A program made the position numbers and the translations under genes. The notes below the pieces were generated by a model. The model did not search any database and was not told the origin of the DNA. It worked only from the letters and a program-made list of their open reading frames with translations. A stretch of DNA of 64,000 bases from Nocardia sp. NRRL S-836 (GTDB taxonomy: Bacteria > Actinomycetota > Actinomycetes > Mycobacteriales > Pseudonocardiaceae): the NCBI RefSeq assembly GCF_001279525.1, contig NZ_LGDY01000106.1, forward strand, positions 62,001 through 126,000, read 5' to 3'. Below, one piece after another: positions 9,746 through 17,113 of this stretch; the stretch's first letter is position 1, and each line of letters starts with the position of its first letter.

Positions 9746-9765
9746 ATGTTGATAACATCCAGATT
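9746..9765. promoter_or_regulatory. Operator shared with the TetR gene promoter (copy 1)
   Basis: ATGTT-GAT-AACAT (9746-9758) followed by CCAGATT. The only other copy of ATGTTGnnAACATCCAGATT seen in this window is at 13685-13704, just upstream of the TetR-fusion gene. This copy ends 28 bases before the ATG of the histidine phosphatase gene. The sharing implies control by that TetR-type regulator. Confidence 0.7.
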
Positions 9766-9793
9766 TTGGTGACATTTACTTTGGGGGCCGGTC

Positions 9794-10381
9794 ATGGCGA
9801 CACGCCATCTGTACGTGGTGCGGCACGGCGCGGCGGACCCGTTCGGCGAGCTGACCGACGTAGGCGAACGTCAGGCCCACCTGCTCGGCCGGCGCCTGGC
9901 CCAGCTGCCGGTCGACGCCGTGTGGCACTCCCCTCTGCCTCGTGCGGCACGCACCGCGCGGATCCTGGCCGAGTACCTGCCGGACGCGGCCGTGGGCGAG
10001 GCACCCGAGCTGGTCGACCACGTGCCGCACGTACCGACCGACGTGCCACCCGCGTGGGCCGGCTTCTTCGACGGCTACGACCCCGAGGAGGCCGCCGCCG
10101 GCGCACGCGTGGCGGAGGCGTTGACCGCCCGCTTCGCCCGCCCGGCCGACACCGAGGTCCACGAGGTGCTGGTCACCCACGCCTACCAGGTGGCCTGGCT
10201 GGTCAGGGACGCCCTCGGCGCACCGCCCGCCCGGTGGCTCGCGATGAGCTGCGGCAACACGGCGTTGACGGTCATCCAGCACTGGTCCGGCACGTTGCCG
10301 AGCCTGCTGCTGTACAACGACATGAGCCACCTCCCGGCGGAGCTGCGCTGGACAGGCTTCGGGCCGGGCACGCGCCCGTGA
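9794..10381 (+). CDS. Histidine phosphatase family (phosphoglycerate mutase-like) protein
   Basis: 195 residues. The catalytic RHG motif is R10-H11-G12, the second half of the pocket is the VTH...W segment near residue 129, and SPLPRAARTA after residue 55 carries the conserved substrate-binding arginines. This is the small-phosphatase branch of the superfamily (cytosolic, phosphomonoesters); no specific substrate can be read. The gene stands alone on this strand with a TetR-type operator just upstream, and its stop codon lies inside a perfect 24-bp inverted repeat. The shared operator ties it to the TetR/PPDK-like operon that converges on it from the right. Confidence 0.9.
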   Translation: MATRHLYVVRHGAADPFGELTDVGERQAHLLGRRLAQLPVDAVWHSPLPRAARTARILAEYLPDAAVGEAPELVDHVPHVPTDVPPAWAGFFDGYDPEEAAAGARVAEALTARFARPADTEVHEVLVTHAYQVAWLVRDALGAPPARWLAMSCGNTALTVIQHWSGTLPSLLLYNDMSHLPAELRWTGFGPGTRP

Positions 10382-10414
10382 CCTACCGGCGGTAGGTCAC
10401 GGGCGCGTGCCCGG
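10364..10414. terminator. Perfect 24-bp inverted repeat, bidirectional terminator candidate
   Basis: Arms 10364-10387 and 10391-10414 are exact reverse complements (start CCGGGCACGCG) around a GGC loop. The left arm holds the stop codon of the phosphatase gene. It sits between converging transcription units. The stem is unusually long for a terminator and has no T tract. Confidence 0.75.
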
Positions 10415-10717
10415 CGCCACCTACCGGCGGAGCGCGCCGTGGGCCGCCGCGGACCTACCGGCCGAGCACCGCGTGCACCGCCGCCAGGCGTTCAGCGGAA
10501 GCCCGGTAAGCGCCGCCGCGAGTCATTCGGCGGAGCCCGGCCTGCCCCGCTATGCCCCTGCCGGCAAGCACAGGGTGCGCCGCCGCCATGCGTTCGACGA
10601 GAGCCCAGCGGACCCCGCTATGCCCTACTGGCAAAGCAATGCGTGCCCGCTGCGACTTACCGGCGGAGCACCGCCCTCCCTGCGTGCCCGGCGGTGCACC
10701 GCGTGCCCGACTGCGAC
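10415..10717 (-). repeat. Decayed tandem copies of the 3' end of the PPDK-like gene
   Basis: About 300 bases downstream of the PPDK-like stop contain several imperfect copies of its last codons. The unit CTACCGGCGGAGCAC (plus strand) or a near variant recurs near 10420, 10453, 10657 and 10718. Read on the minus strand it repeatedly encodes E-R-L/M-A-A-x-H-x-V-L. A second unit (CCCGCTATGCCC) recurs at about 10548 and 10614, 66 bases apart. No intact gene lies here. Local duplication followed by decay is the simplest reading. Confidence 0.7.
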
Positions 10718-12007
10718 CTACCGGCGGAGCACGGCGTGCGCTGCGGCGAGCCGTTCGACCTCGTCGCGTTCCCCGCGCTCCCCTGCCACATCGTCCGCCC
10801 ATTCGAGCAACCGGCGCAGGTGGGTGTCGGCCGCTGCCGTGACGACCTCGGGCTTACCGAGGACGACCTCACCGCTGGTGCCGTCGATGGTGACGAGCGT
10901 GCCCGCGCTCAGCGAACGGTCACCCACCCCCACGACGCCGGGTTTCCCCATCGACCGCGCGACGACCGCGGCGTGGCTGGCCGGTCCGCCGCGCGCGGTG
11001 ACGATGCCGGTGGCGGCGGCGAGGCCGCGGATGTCGTCCGGTGACGTCTCCGGCCGCACCAGGACGACGGGCCCGGCCGCGGCCATGCGCACCGCCTCGT
11101 CCGCGGTGAGCGCTACCCGGCCGGTCGCCACACCGGGGCAGACGCCCAGCCCCCTTGCGACGACGTCGACACCGGGCGCGATCCTGGGCGTGCGGACGTG
11201 CCGGAGGTGCTGGGGCGAGACGCGCAGCAGGGCTTCGCGGCGGTCGATGACGCCCTCGTCGGCCAGGTCGGTGGCGAGGCGGACGGCGGCGGCCCCGGTG
11301 AACCGGCCCGGCCGCACCTGCAGCAGCCACAGCACGCCCGACTCGAAGGTGAACTCGACGTAGCAGGCGTCGCGGTAGTGCCGTTCGATCCGGTTCAGCG
11401 CGTCACGAAGGCCTTGCCACACCTCGGGTTCACGTTCCAGCTCCCGCAGCGGCAGGGTCAGCGACCGCCCGGAGACGACGGCGTCGCCCTGCTGTCCGAA
11501 GAGGACCTCGCCGAACGGCACGTTCGCGCCGGTGTTGGGATCGCGGCTGAACGCGACGCCGGTCCCGCTGCGGTCGTCGCGGTCGCCGAACACCATCTGC
11601 TGCACGACCACGGCCGTGCCCAGGTCGTGCGGGATGCCGTGCAGCATGCGGTAGGTCCGCGCGCGGGGGGTGTCCCACGAGGAGAAGACGGACTTCAGCG
11701 CGTCTTCGAGTGCGTCCGGTGTGGGGCGCACGTTGAGGATGGTGTCCATCATGCCGGGCATCGACACGGCGGCCCCGGAACGCACCGAGACCACGGACAG
11801 TCCCGCCACCGCCGTCACGAGCTCGTCGCGCAGCCCGTCCGGCAGGCGGCCGTCGCGCAGGAACGCCCGGCACGCCTCCGCGGTGACGACGACCCCGGCG
11901 GGCACCGGCAGCCCGAGCCGGTGCAGCACCACCAGGCCGTAGGCCTTGCCGCCCACCACCTCCGGTGGTTCGTCGAGCCGGGCGGAGAGCCGCCTCACCC
12001 ACCCCAT
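10718..12007 (-). CDS. Short PPDK/PEP-synthase-like protein: nucleotide-binding plus phospho-histidine domains, no PEP barrel
   Basis: 429 residues from ATG 12007, overlapping the upstream gene by 13 bases. Early motifs (VGGKAYGL, SVRSGAAVSMPGMMDTILNV) and VVVQQMVFG are those of the PPDK ATP-binding region, and TARGGPASHAAVVAR carries the phospho-carrier histidine (His345). The family is normally ~870 residues with a C-terminal PEP/pyruvate barrel, which is absent here although the gene ends cleanly. It may phosphorylate something other than pyruvate, or work with a separate partner. It is the last gene of an operon behind a winged-helix protein and a TetR fusion. Its 3' end has been duplicated downstream. 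Confidence 0.88.
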   Translation of the reverse strand: MGWVRRLSARLDEPPEVVGGKAYGLVVLHRLGLPVPAGVVVTAEACRAFLRDGRLPDGLRDELVTAVAGLSVVSVRSGAAVSMPGMMDTILNVRPTPDALEDALKSVFSSWDTPRARTYRMLHGIPHDLGTAVVVQQMVFGDRDDRSGTGVAFSRDPNTGANVPFGEVLFGQQGDAVVSGRSLTLPLRELEREPEVWQGLRDALNRIERHYRDACYVEFTFESGVLWLLQVRPGRFTGAAAVRLATDLADEGVIDRREALLRVSPQHLRHVRTPRIAPGVDVVARGLGVCPGVATGRVALTADEAVRMAAAGPVVLVRPETSPDDIRGLAAATGIVTARGGPASHAAVVARSMGKPGVVGVGDRSLSAGTLVTIDGTSGEVVLGKPEVVTAAADTHLRRLLEWADDVAGERGERDEVERLAAAHAVLRR

Positions 12008-12603
12008 CGCTGGATCCCCAGTGTCGCGAGGAGGTCCTCGTGCAGCTCGGCCCAGACCGTGTGGAACGAGGCGATGCTGTCGGCCACGTACTCCAGCTCC
12101 CCCGCCCGGGCACGGGCCAGTGCTTCGCCGAGCCGTGCCTCGTAACGGCCGAACCGGGGCACCGCGGCGGCCAGCGCGGCGATGACGACGAGGGCACGTT
12201 CGTGGAAGTCCACGAACAAGCCGAGAACGCGGTCGTCGTAGGCGGTGTCGCCGTGGTCGTTGACGGTCGTGACGCCGTCGACGGACCGGATCTGCCACGC
12301 CGTGCAGAGGTCGAGCAGCTCCGGGTTGAGCACGAGGAACCCGTCGAACGCCTCCTTCAACGCCGGCCGGGCACCGCCGCGTTCCAGCTCGGCCGTTATC
12401 CGCTCGGCGTCGGCCGCCTTTCCGGCGTCCGTCAACGCCCACCCGCCGAAACCCTTGTGGTGCGTGACGAGGCCGGCGACGGCCAGGTCGATCAGCTCGG
12501 ACTCCACATCGGACTCGGACAGTCCCGTGAACGACGCCACGCGAGCGGTGCCGGTGGACCCGACACAGCGCAAGGCGTGCAGCACCAACAGTTCGTTGCT
12601 CAC
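11995..12603 (-). CDS. Winged-helix protein of a PEP-utiliser operon
   Basis: 202 residues from GTG 12603, whose first bases form GTGA with the stop of the TetR gene; its own end overlaps the next start by 13 bases. Residues ~1-65 look like a winged helix (HALRCVGSTGTARVASFTGLSESDVESEL then a wing ending GGWALTDAGK). The rest is helical with no membrane segment or recognised catalytic motif. Translational coupling on both sides suggests equal amounts of the three proteins. It could sense a product of the PPDK-like enzyme or act as its subunit. I do not recognise the C-terminal part. Confidence 0.8.
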   Translation of the reverse strand: MSNELLVLHALRCVGSTGTARVASFTGLSESDVESELIDLAVAGLVTHHKGFGGWALTDAGKAADAERITAELERGGARPALKEAFDGFLVLNPELLDLCTAWQIRSVDGVTTVNDHGDTAYDDRVLGLFVDFHERALVVIAALAAAVPRFGRYEARLGEALARARAGELEYVADSIASFHTVWAELHEDLLATLGIQRWGG

Positions 12604-13664
12604 GACGTCGCCTTCTTCCGCTGCGCCGCGACCGCGTGTCCGGCACCAAGCCCCTGCGCGCGGCTCACGATCACGCCGTCCCGCACCCGCACCGCCGCCT
12701 CCGTGCCATCACCGGGATCCTCGACCCCGAGCGCCGACGCCACCGCCGCACCCTCGTCCAGCACCACCCGCAGGTCCTGCCAGGCCGCGGCTTCGAACAC
12801 CCGCCGCAGACACCCCGCGACATCGCTCAGCCGGAGCCGGACGAGCCGCCCGGTCTCCTCCGGATCACTCGTGACGACCACCAGCACAACCTGCTCCCCC
12901 GCCTTGGCGGCCCGCACCGCTTCCTCGGCCGCACCGAGCCGCCCGGCCCCGAGCACCACGACCACCCCGTCCGCGAGGTCGCCCCGTCCACCGCCGAGCA
13001 GGTCGACGAGCCCGCCGGGCGTGCTCCAGGTCTCCGCGCAGGTCCGCGCCGGGGCGACGTACGGCAGGTGCGGCGGCGCCCAGGCGTCCGCGAGGTCGAT
13101 CTGCGCGAGGTGCCGGCACGCGTGCGCCACGTCGAACGGATCACCGAACCCCGGCGACGTCTCCGCCCGGTGCACCGCACCGTCCAGCAACGTCAGCACC
13201 AACTCGGCCAGCCGCACCTGCCGCGCGGGCCCGCCCCGTTCGAGCGCGACGGCCAGCAACAGCGCCTCCAGCCGCGCCACCTGCGCCAGCACCACCCCGT
13301 GCGCGTCGTCGAGCACCCCGTCCAACGACCGCAACTGCAACCGCCCACCCGCCGCGGAGTCCCCGACCAGCGGAAGCCGCTCCAGCCACACCCGCGCGAA
13401 CACCCCCAGCGCGTCGACCTTCGACAGCGGCGACCCCTCCGGCGGCACCGCGGCCGTCTCGACCAGGTCGATCAGCACCGCCAGGTACAGCGCCCGCTTG
13501 CTCGGGAAGTTCGAGTACACCGCACCGCGGGTCAGCTCCGCGCGCTCGGCGATCCGGTCGACCTTCGCCGGCCCGAAACCGTGCTCGGCGAACTCTTCCT
13601 TCGCCGCCGCCAGCACCAACGCACGCGTGCGCGCCTGCTGCTGCACCCGAGTCAGCCGAACCAT
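12600..13664 (-). CDS. TetR-family regulator with an extra C-terminal domain (peroxiredoxin/thioredoxin-fold-like)
   Basis: 354 residues from ATG 13664, with a GGGGG tract upstream; TetR proteins are usually ~200. The N-terminal HTH is clear (AAKEEFAEHGFGPAKVDRIA ... RGAVYSNFPSKRALY, residues ~15-60), followed by a normal helical ligand domain to ~200. Residues ~225-345 form an alpha/beta segment with strand GVVVVLGAG, strand VVLVVVTSD, then RVVLDEGAAVASALGV and VRVRDGVIVSRAQGLGAGHA, the layout of the back half of AhpC/TSA-type folds. The T-x-x-C active site is missing, so it would sense rather than catalyse. An ATGTT-3-AACAT operator lies 21 bases upstream, implying autoregulation. The fold assignment is inference. 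Confidence 0.85.
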   Translation of the reverse strand: MVRLTRVQQQARTRALVLAAAKEEFAEHGFGPAKVDRIAERAELTRGAVYSNFPSKRALYLAVLIDLVETAAVPPEGSPLSKVDALGVFARVWLERLPLVGDSAAGGRLQLRSLDGVLDDAHGVVLAQVARLEALLLAVALERGGPARQVRLAELVLTLLDGAVHRAETSPGFGDPFDVAHACRHLAQIDLADAWAPPHLPYVAPARTCAETWSTPGGLVDLLGGGRGDLADGVVVVLGAGRLGAAEEAVRAAKAGEQVVLVVVTSDPEETGRLVRLRLSDVAGCLRRVFEAAAWQDLRVVLDEGAAVASALGVEDPGDGTEAAVRVRDGVIVSRAQGLGAGHAVAAQRKKATS

Positions 13665-13684
13665 CGCCGCCCCCAGTCGTTCAG

Positions 13685-13704
13685 ATGTTGCGAACATCCA
13701 GATT
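13685..13704. promoter_or_regulatory. Operator upstream of the TetR-fusion gene (copy 2)
   Basis: ATGTT-GCG-AACAT (13685-13697) followed by CCAGATT, matching 18 of 20 positions with the copy at 9746-9765. The two differences fall in the spacer. It lies between position 13705 and the ATG at 13664, where an autoregulatory site is expected. Confidence 0.72.
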
Positions 13705-14282
13705 ACACGAGCGCGCGAGATGCCTTGAGGTGGGCACTTGTTGCTGAGCACTCGTCGGTGGCATCGAACGACGCCGGTCCTGCGGAGTCGGCGCAGGAGG
13801 CGCGGCGGTGGGCGCAGCAGCGCGGGAAGGCAGGGGGTCGCAGCGCCCGCGCGAGACGGCGCGGGGCGGAGCGGGCGGTCGCGCGAGTGGCGACGCGAGC
13901 CTGGGGCGCCGGGCACGGGGCGGCCGCATCGCGCGACGGGCGGGCGCATCACGCAGCGGGCAGGCGCATCACGCGGCGAGCAGGCGCAATGGGCGGCGGG
14001 CAGGCGCAGCAGGCGAGCGCAACAGGCGAGCACGACAGGCGGGCACGACAGGCGGGCACGACAGGCGGGCACGACAGGCGGGCACGACAACGGCGCCCGC
14101 AGCAGCACGGTGTCAGGCGCAGAACGGTGGCCGGTGGCGGCGCGGAGGTGGCGGCGCCATGCGGCGCCAGCAGCGGTCGCGGCGAGGTGGCCGCGTGGTT
14201 GCAGGTCTTGACGGGACCGCACCGCTCGCCGCGGTCGCCGCGCTGGTCGTGGACGTCTACCTCTGCTGAGGCGCCGGAGTGG
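13705..14282. other. GC-rich low-complexity non-coding region
   Basis: About 580 bases of purine-biased, repetitive sequence (repeats of GCAGGCG, GGGCAGGCGCA and the 13-bp unit listed separately). Frames stay open here on both strands, but their products are Arg/Ala/Gly-rich low-complexity strings without domain features. I see no gene. It lies between divergent transcription units and the end of nmtR. Confidence 0.6.
14031..14089. repeat. 13-bp tandem repeat
   Basis: Four exact copies of GGCGGGCACGACA (14038-14050, 14051-14063, 14064-14076, 14077-14089), preceded by a partial copy at 14031-14037. The period does not keep a codon frame and the units touch without spacers, so it is a simple tandem repeat. 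Confidence 0.9.
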
Positions 14283-14642
14283 TCAGGCGGTCGTCTCGAT
14301 GTCGGTGACGCCGAGGCCGAGGTGCTCGATGTGGTACACGGCCTCGTCGAGCAGCATCGCGACGTGGTTGTCGTACAGGCTGTAGACGACGCTGCGGCCC
14401 TGGCGGGTGCCGGTGACCAGGCCGAGTGCGCGCAGCAGCCGGAGCTGGTGGGAGACCGCGGACTGCTCCATCTCGACGGCTTCCGCGAGCTCGCCGACCG
14501 AGCAGGCGCCGTGCCGCAGGCGGGTCAGGATGCGCAGGCGGCTCGGTGTCGCCAGCGCCTGGAGGGTGGCCGCCACCGTCGCCGCCGACTCGGCGTCCAG
14601 CTGCGCCGGCGGTGTGGCTCTGCCCTCGACTCCGTGACCCAT
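14283..14642 (-). CDS. nmtR: NmtR-type ArsR/SmtB nickel/cobalt sensor repressor
   Basis: 119 residues from ATG 14642 with AGGA upstream. The recognition region is EMEQSAVSHQLRLLRALGLV. The alpha-5 metal site is complete: D91, H93, H104, H107, the same set as NmtR of Mycobacterium tuberculosis. The first residues G-H-G-V-E-G-R also match NmtR, whose N-terminal Gly-His helps bind nickel. Metal binding releases the DNA and turns on the efflux pump. The gene diverges from a P1B-4 ATPase across a short region with a 12-2-12 palindrome, the standard arrangement for this pair. Confidence 0.93.
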   Translation of the reverse strand: MGHGVEGRATPPAQLDAESAATVAATLQALATPSRLRILTRLRHGACSVGELAEAVEMEQSAVSHQLRLLRALGLVTGTRQGRSVVYSLYDNHVAMLLDEAVYHIEHLGLGVTDIETTA

Positions 14643-14661
14643 GACAGCATCCTACTCAGTG

Positions 14662-14687
14662 AACACATGAAGAGGTCTTCAGATGTT
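14662..14687. promoter_or_regulatory. NmtR operator, 12-2-12 imperfect palindrome
   Basis: AACACATGAAGA (14662-14673), GG, TCTTCAGATGTT (14676-14687). Ten of twelve positions are symmetric, with a perfect TGAAGA/TCTTCA core. This is the classical ArsR/SmtB geometry. It lies in the 50 bases between the starts of nmtR and the ATPase gene, so one repressor could cover both promoters. Confidence 0.85.
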
Positions 14688-14692
14688 CCTGT

Positions 14693-16570
14693 ATGGTGCC
14701 CGGCGTGACTTCGACGCTCCTCCTCGACCGGCCGCAGCCCGCCCGGACGGCAACGCGTTCTCCGTTCACGATCACCGAGGTCCGCTGGGCGGTCGCGGCC
14801 ACCGGTCTGTTCCTGTTCGGCGTCGGCCTGAAGTTCGCGGGAGCGGCGCCGTGGACGTGGTGGGTGCCGCTGCTCGCCTGTTACGTCGCCGGCGGGTGGG
14901 AGCCCGCGCTCACCGGGCTCAGGGCGTTGCGGGAGCGCACGCTCGACGTCGACCTGCTGATGATCGTCGCGGCGGTCGGTGCGGCCGCGATCGGGCAGGT
15001 CGTCGACGGTGGGCTGCTGATCGTCATCTTCGCGACGTCGGGTGCGCTCGAGGCCGTGCTCACCCAGCGGACCGCGGACTCGGTGCGCGGGCTGCTCGAC
15101 CTCGCGCCGCAGCGGGCGTGCCTGGTCCTGCCGGACGGCGGCGAACGGGAGGTGGACGCGGAGGCGCTGCGGATCGGTGACGAGGTCCTCGTGCGGCCGG
15201 GTGAGCGGATCGGCGGGGACGGCGAGGTGGTCGGCGGGAGCAGCGAGGTCGACGAGGCGTCCATCACCGGTGAGCCGTTGCCGGTGCCGAAGCGGCCGGG
15301 CAGCGAGGTGTTCGCGGGGTCGCTCAACGGCACCGGTGTGCTGCGCGTGCGGGTTGGCCGCGAGCCGAAGGACTCAGTCATCGCGCGGATCGTCGCGCTG
15401 GTCGAGCAGGCTTCCGCCACGAAGGCCAAGACGCAGCTGTTCATCGAGAAGGTCGAGCAGCGCTACTCGGTCGGCGTGGTGGCCGTGACGCTGACGTTGT
15501 TCGCGCTGCCACTGCTGTTCGGCGCCGCGCTCGAACCCAGTCTGCTGCGGGCGATGACGTTCATGATCGTGGCCTCGCCGTGTGCGCTGGTGCTGGCCAC
15601 GATGCCCCCGCTGCTGGCGGCGATCGCCAACGCGGGCAAGCGCGGTGTGCTGGTGAAGTCCGCCGTGGCCATGGAACAGCTGGGCACTGTCGACGTGGTG
15701 GCGTTCGACAAGACCGGCACGCTCACCGAGGGCACGCCGCAGGTCGTCGGCGTCGTCACCGAGCAGGACGAGGACGAGGTGCTGGCGCTGGCCGCGGCCG
15801 CCGAGCAGTTCAGCGAGCACCCGATCGGACGGGCCGTCGTGGCCGAGGCGCGGCGGCGGAACCTCCGGCTGCCCGAGGCCCGCGACTTCCAGGCGACTCC
15901 GGGCGTGGGCGTGACGGCACGGGTGGCCGGACGCGCGGTTGCCGTGCGGCGGCACGACTCCGAGCGCACCACCGCGGTCGAGGTCGTCGTGGACGGCCGT
16001 GCGGTCGCCGTGATCGAGCTGGCGGACGAGATCCGGCCGTCGAGCCCGGCCGCCGTACGTGAGATCACCGTCCTCACCGGACAACGGCCGGTACTGCTGA
16101 CCGGTGACAACCACGCTGCGGCACAACGGGTTGCCACTGCCGTGGGCATCGAGGACGTGCGTGCCGGACTGCTGCCGCAGGACAAGGTGCAAGCGGTGCG
16201 GGAGATGAACGGCAACGTGCTGTTCGTCGGGGACGGCGTGAACGACGCCCCTGCCCTCGCGACCGCGCACGCGGGCATCGCCCTGGGCGGCAAGGGTTCC
16301 GCGTTGACGGTGGACACCGCCGACGCGGTGGTCGTCGGCGACGATCTCGCGGTCGTCCCGGCCGTCGTGTCACTGGCCCGCCGCGCGCGCCGGGTGGTGA
16401 TCGCCAACCTCGCGATCGCGGGGACGTTCATCGTGGTGCTGTCGGCGTGGGACCTCTTCGGAACGTTGCCACTCCCCCTGGGTGTCGCGGGCCACGAGGG
16501 TTCCACGGTCCTCGTGGCGCTCAACGGCATGCGGCTGCTGTCCGCCGGTCGGCGGTCTCGCGTCCGCTGA
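14693..16570 (+). CDS. nmtA: P1B-4-type heavy-metal ATPase (NmtA/CtpJ-like Ni/Co exporter)
   Basis: 625 residues if ATG 14693 is used; a GTG at 14705 is in frame, and neither has a clear ribosome site, so the message may be leaderless. There is no N-terminal metal-binding domain. S-P-C at 295-297 replaces the CPC of copper pumps and HEGST at 601-605 is the other P1B-4 signature, together specifying Co/Ni (or Fe/Zn) export. The phosphorylated Asp is D339 in DKTGT; SEHPIG, TGDN and VGDGVND complete the ATPase core. Divergent from nmtR. Length is normal for the P1B-4 group. Confidence 0.93.
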   Translation: MVPGVTSTLLLDRPQPARTATRSPFTITEVRWAVAATGLFLFGVGLKFAGAAPWTWWVPLLACYVAGGWEPALTGLRALRERTLDVDLLMIVAAVGAAAIGQVVDGGLLIVIFATSGALEAVLTQRTADSVRGLLDLAPQRACLVLPDGGEREVDAEALRIGDEVLVRPGERIGGDGEVVGGSSEVDEASITGEPLPVPKRPGSEVFAGSLNGTGVLRVRVGREPKDSVIARIVALVEQASATKAKTQLFIEKVEQRYSVGVVAVTLTLFALPLLFGAALEPSLLRAMTFMIVASPCALVLATMPPLLAAIANAGKRGVLVKSAVAMEQLGTVDVVAFDKTGTLTEGTPQVVGVVTEQDEDEVLALAAAAEQFSEHPIGRAVVAEARRRNLRLPEARDFQATPGVGVTARVAGRAVAVRRHDSERTTAVEVVVDGRAVAVIELADEIRPSSPAAVREITVLTGQRPVLLTGDNHAAAQRVATAVGIEDVRAGLLPQDKVQAVREMNGNVLFVGDGVNDAPALATAHAGIALGGKGSALTVDTADAVVVGDDLAVVPAVVSLARRARRVVIANLAIAGTFIVVLSAWDLFGTLPLPLGVAGHEGSTVLVALNGMRLLSAGRRSRVR

Positions 16571-16660
16571 ACCGTTTCTAGTGCCGTACTGCGGCAAATG
16601 TCCGATTCTGTGCATACAACGGGATGGTTTCGCTGACGCGAGAACGGGTACAGGGCCGGT

Positions 16661-17113
16661 GTGCGGAAACGTCGATGGGCGGGTCTGGTGGGGGTGGGCG
16701 CGGTGTTGCTCGCCGTCGTGCTGCTCGGGGTGTGGCCCGAGTCGCCGAGCAGCTATCGGTCCACTGTGGAGTCGAGCGTCCAGGACGCCGTGTCCGCGGT
16801 GGGCACCGCCCGTCTCACGGCTCAGAGTGCCCTGAGCGGCAACACGTTCGGCGCTTACGAGTCGACGGCGCTCGAAGACGTCGGGGACAACCTGACCACC
16901 GCCGTCACCGACGTGATCGAGCTGCCGCCGACCGACCAGGACACCCGCCGGTTGCGGGACGAGGTGCTGCCGCCGTTGCAGGACTCCGCCCGCATCGTCG
17001 GCGACCTGGACCTCGCCATCCAGAACGACGACCGGGACGCGATCAACGCCTGCGTGGCCGGTCTGACCGCGGTGGGCGACCGCCTCGCGACGACGCTGGA
17101 GCGGCTGCGATGA
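16661..17113 (+). CDS. Small membrane-anchored extracytoplasmic protein
   Basis: 150 residues from GTG 16661. A basic start (RKRRW) and one hydrophobic segment (~7-25) look like an uncleaved anchor. The rest is a soluble helical domain rich in Asp/Thr/Leu, with a pair of helices around TRRLRDEVLPPLQDSARIVGD and a single Cys. No family recognised. Its stop overlaps the transporter start as ATGA, so the two are co-translated. It may be an accessory subunit of that transporter. Confidence 0.75.
   Translation: MRKRRWAGLVGVGAVLLAVVLLGVWPESPSSYRSTVESSVQDAVSAVGTARLTAQSALSGNTFGAYESTALEDVGDNLTTAVTDVIELPPTDQDTRRLRDEVLPPLQDSARIVGDLDLAIQNDDRDAINACVAGLTAVGDRLATTLERLR

Noticed and set aside
14031..14089. 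Possible CRISPR array
   Set aside because: 13-bp units touch each other with no spacers and no cas genes occur nearby.
13738..14222. Coding region in the 13.7-14.2 kb block
   Set aside because: Both strands stay open but give repetitive Arg/Ala/Gly strings; no ribosome site or domain.
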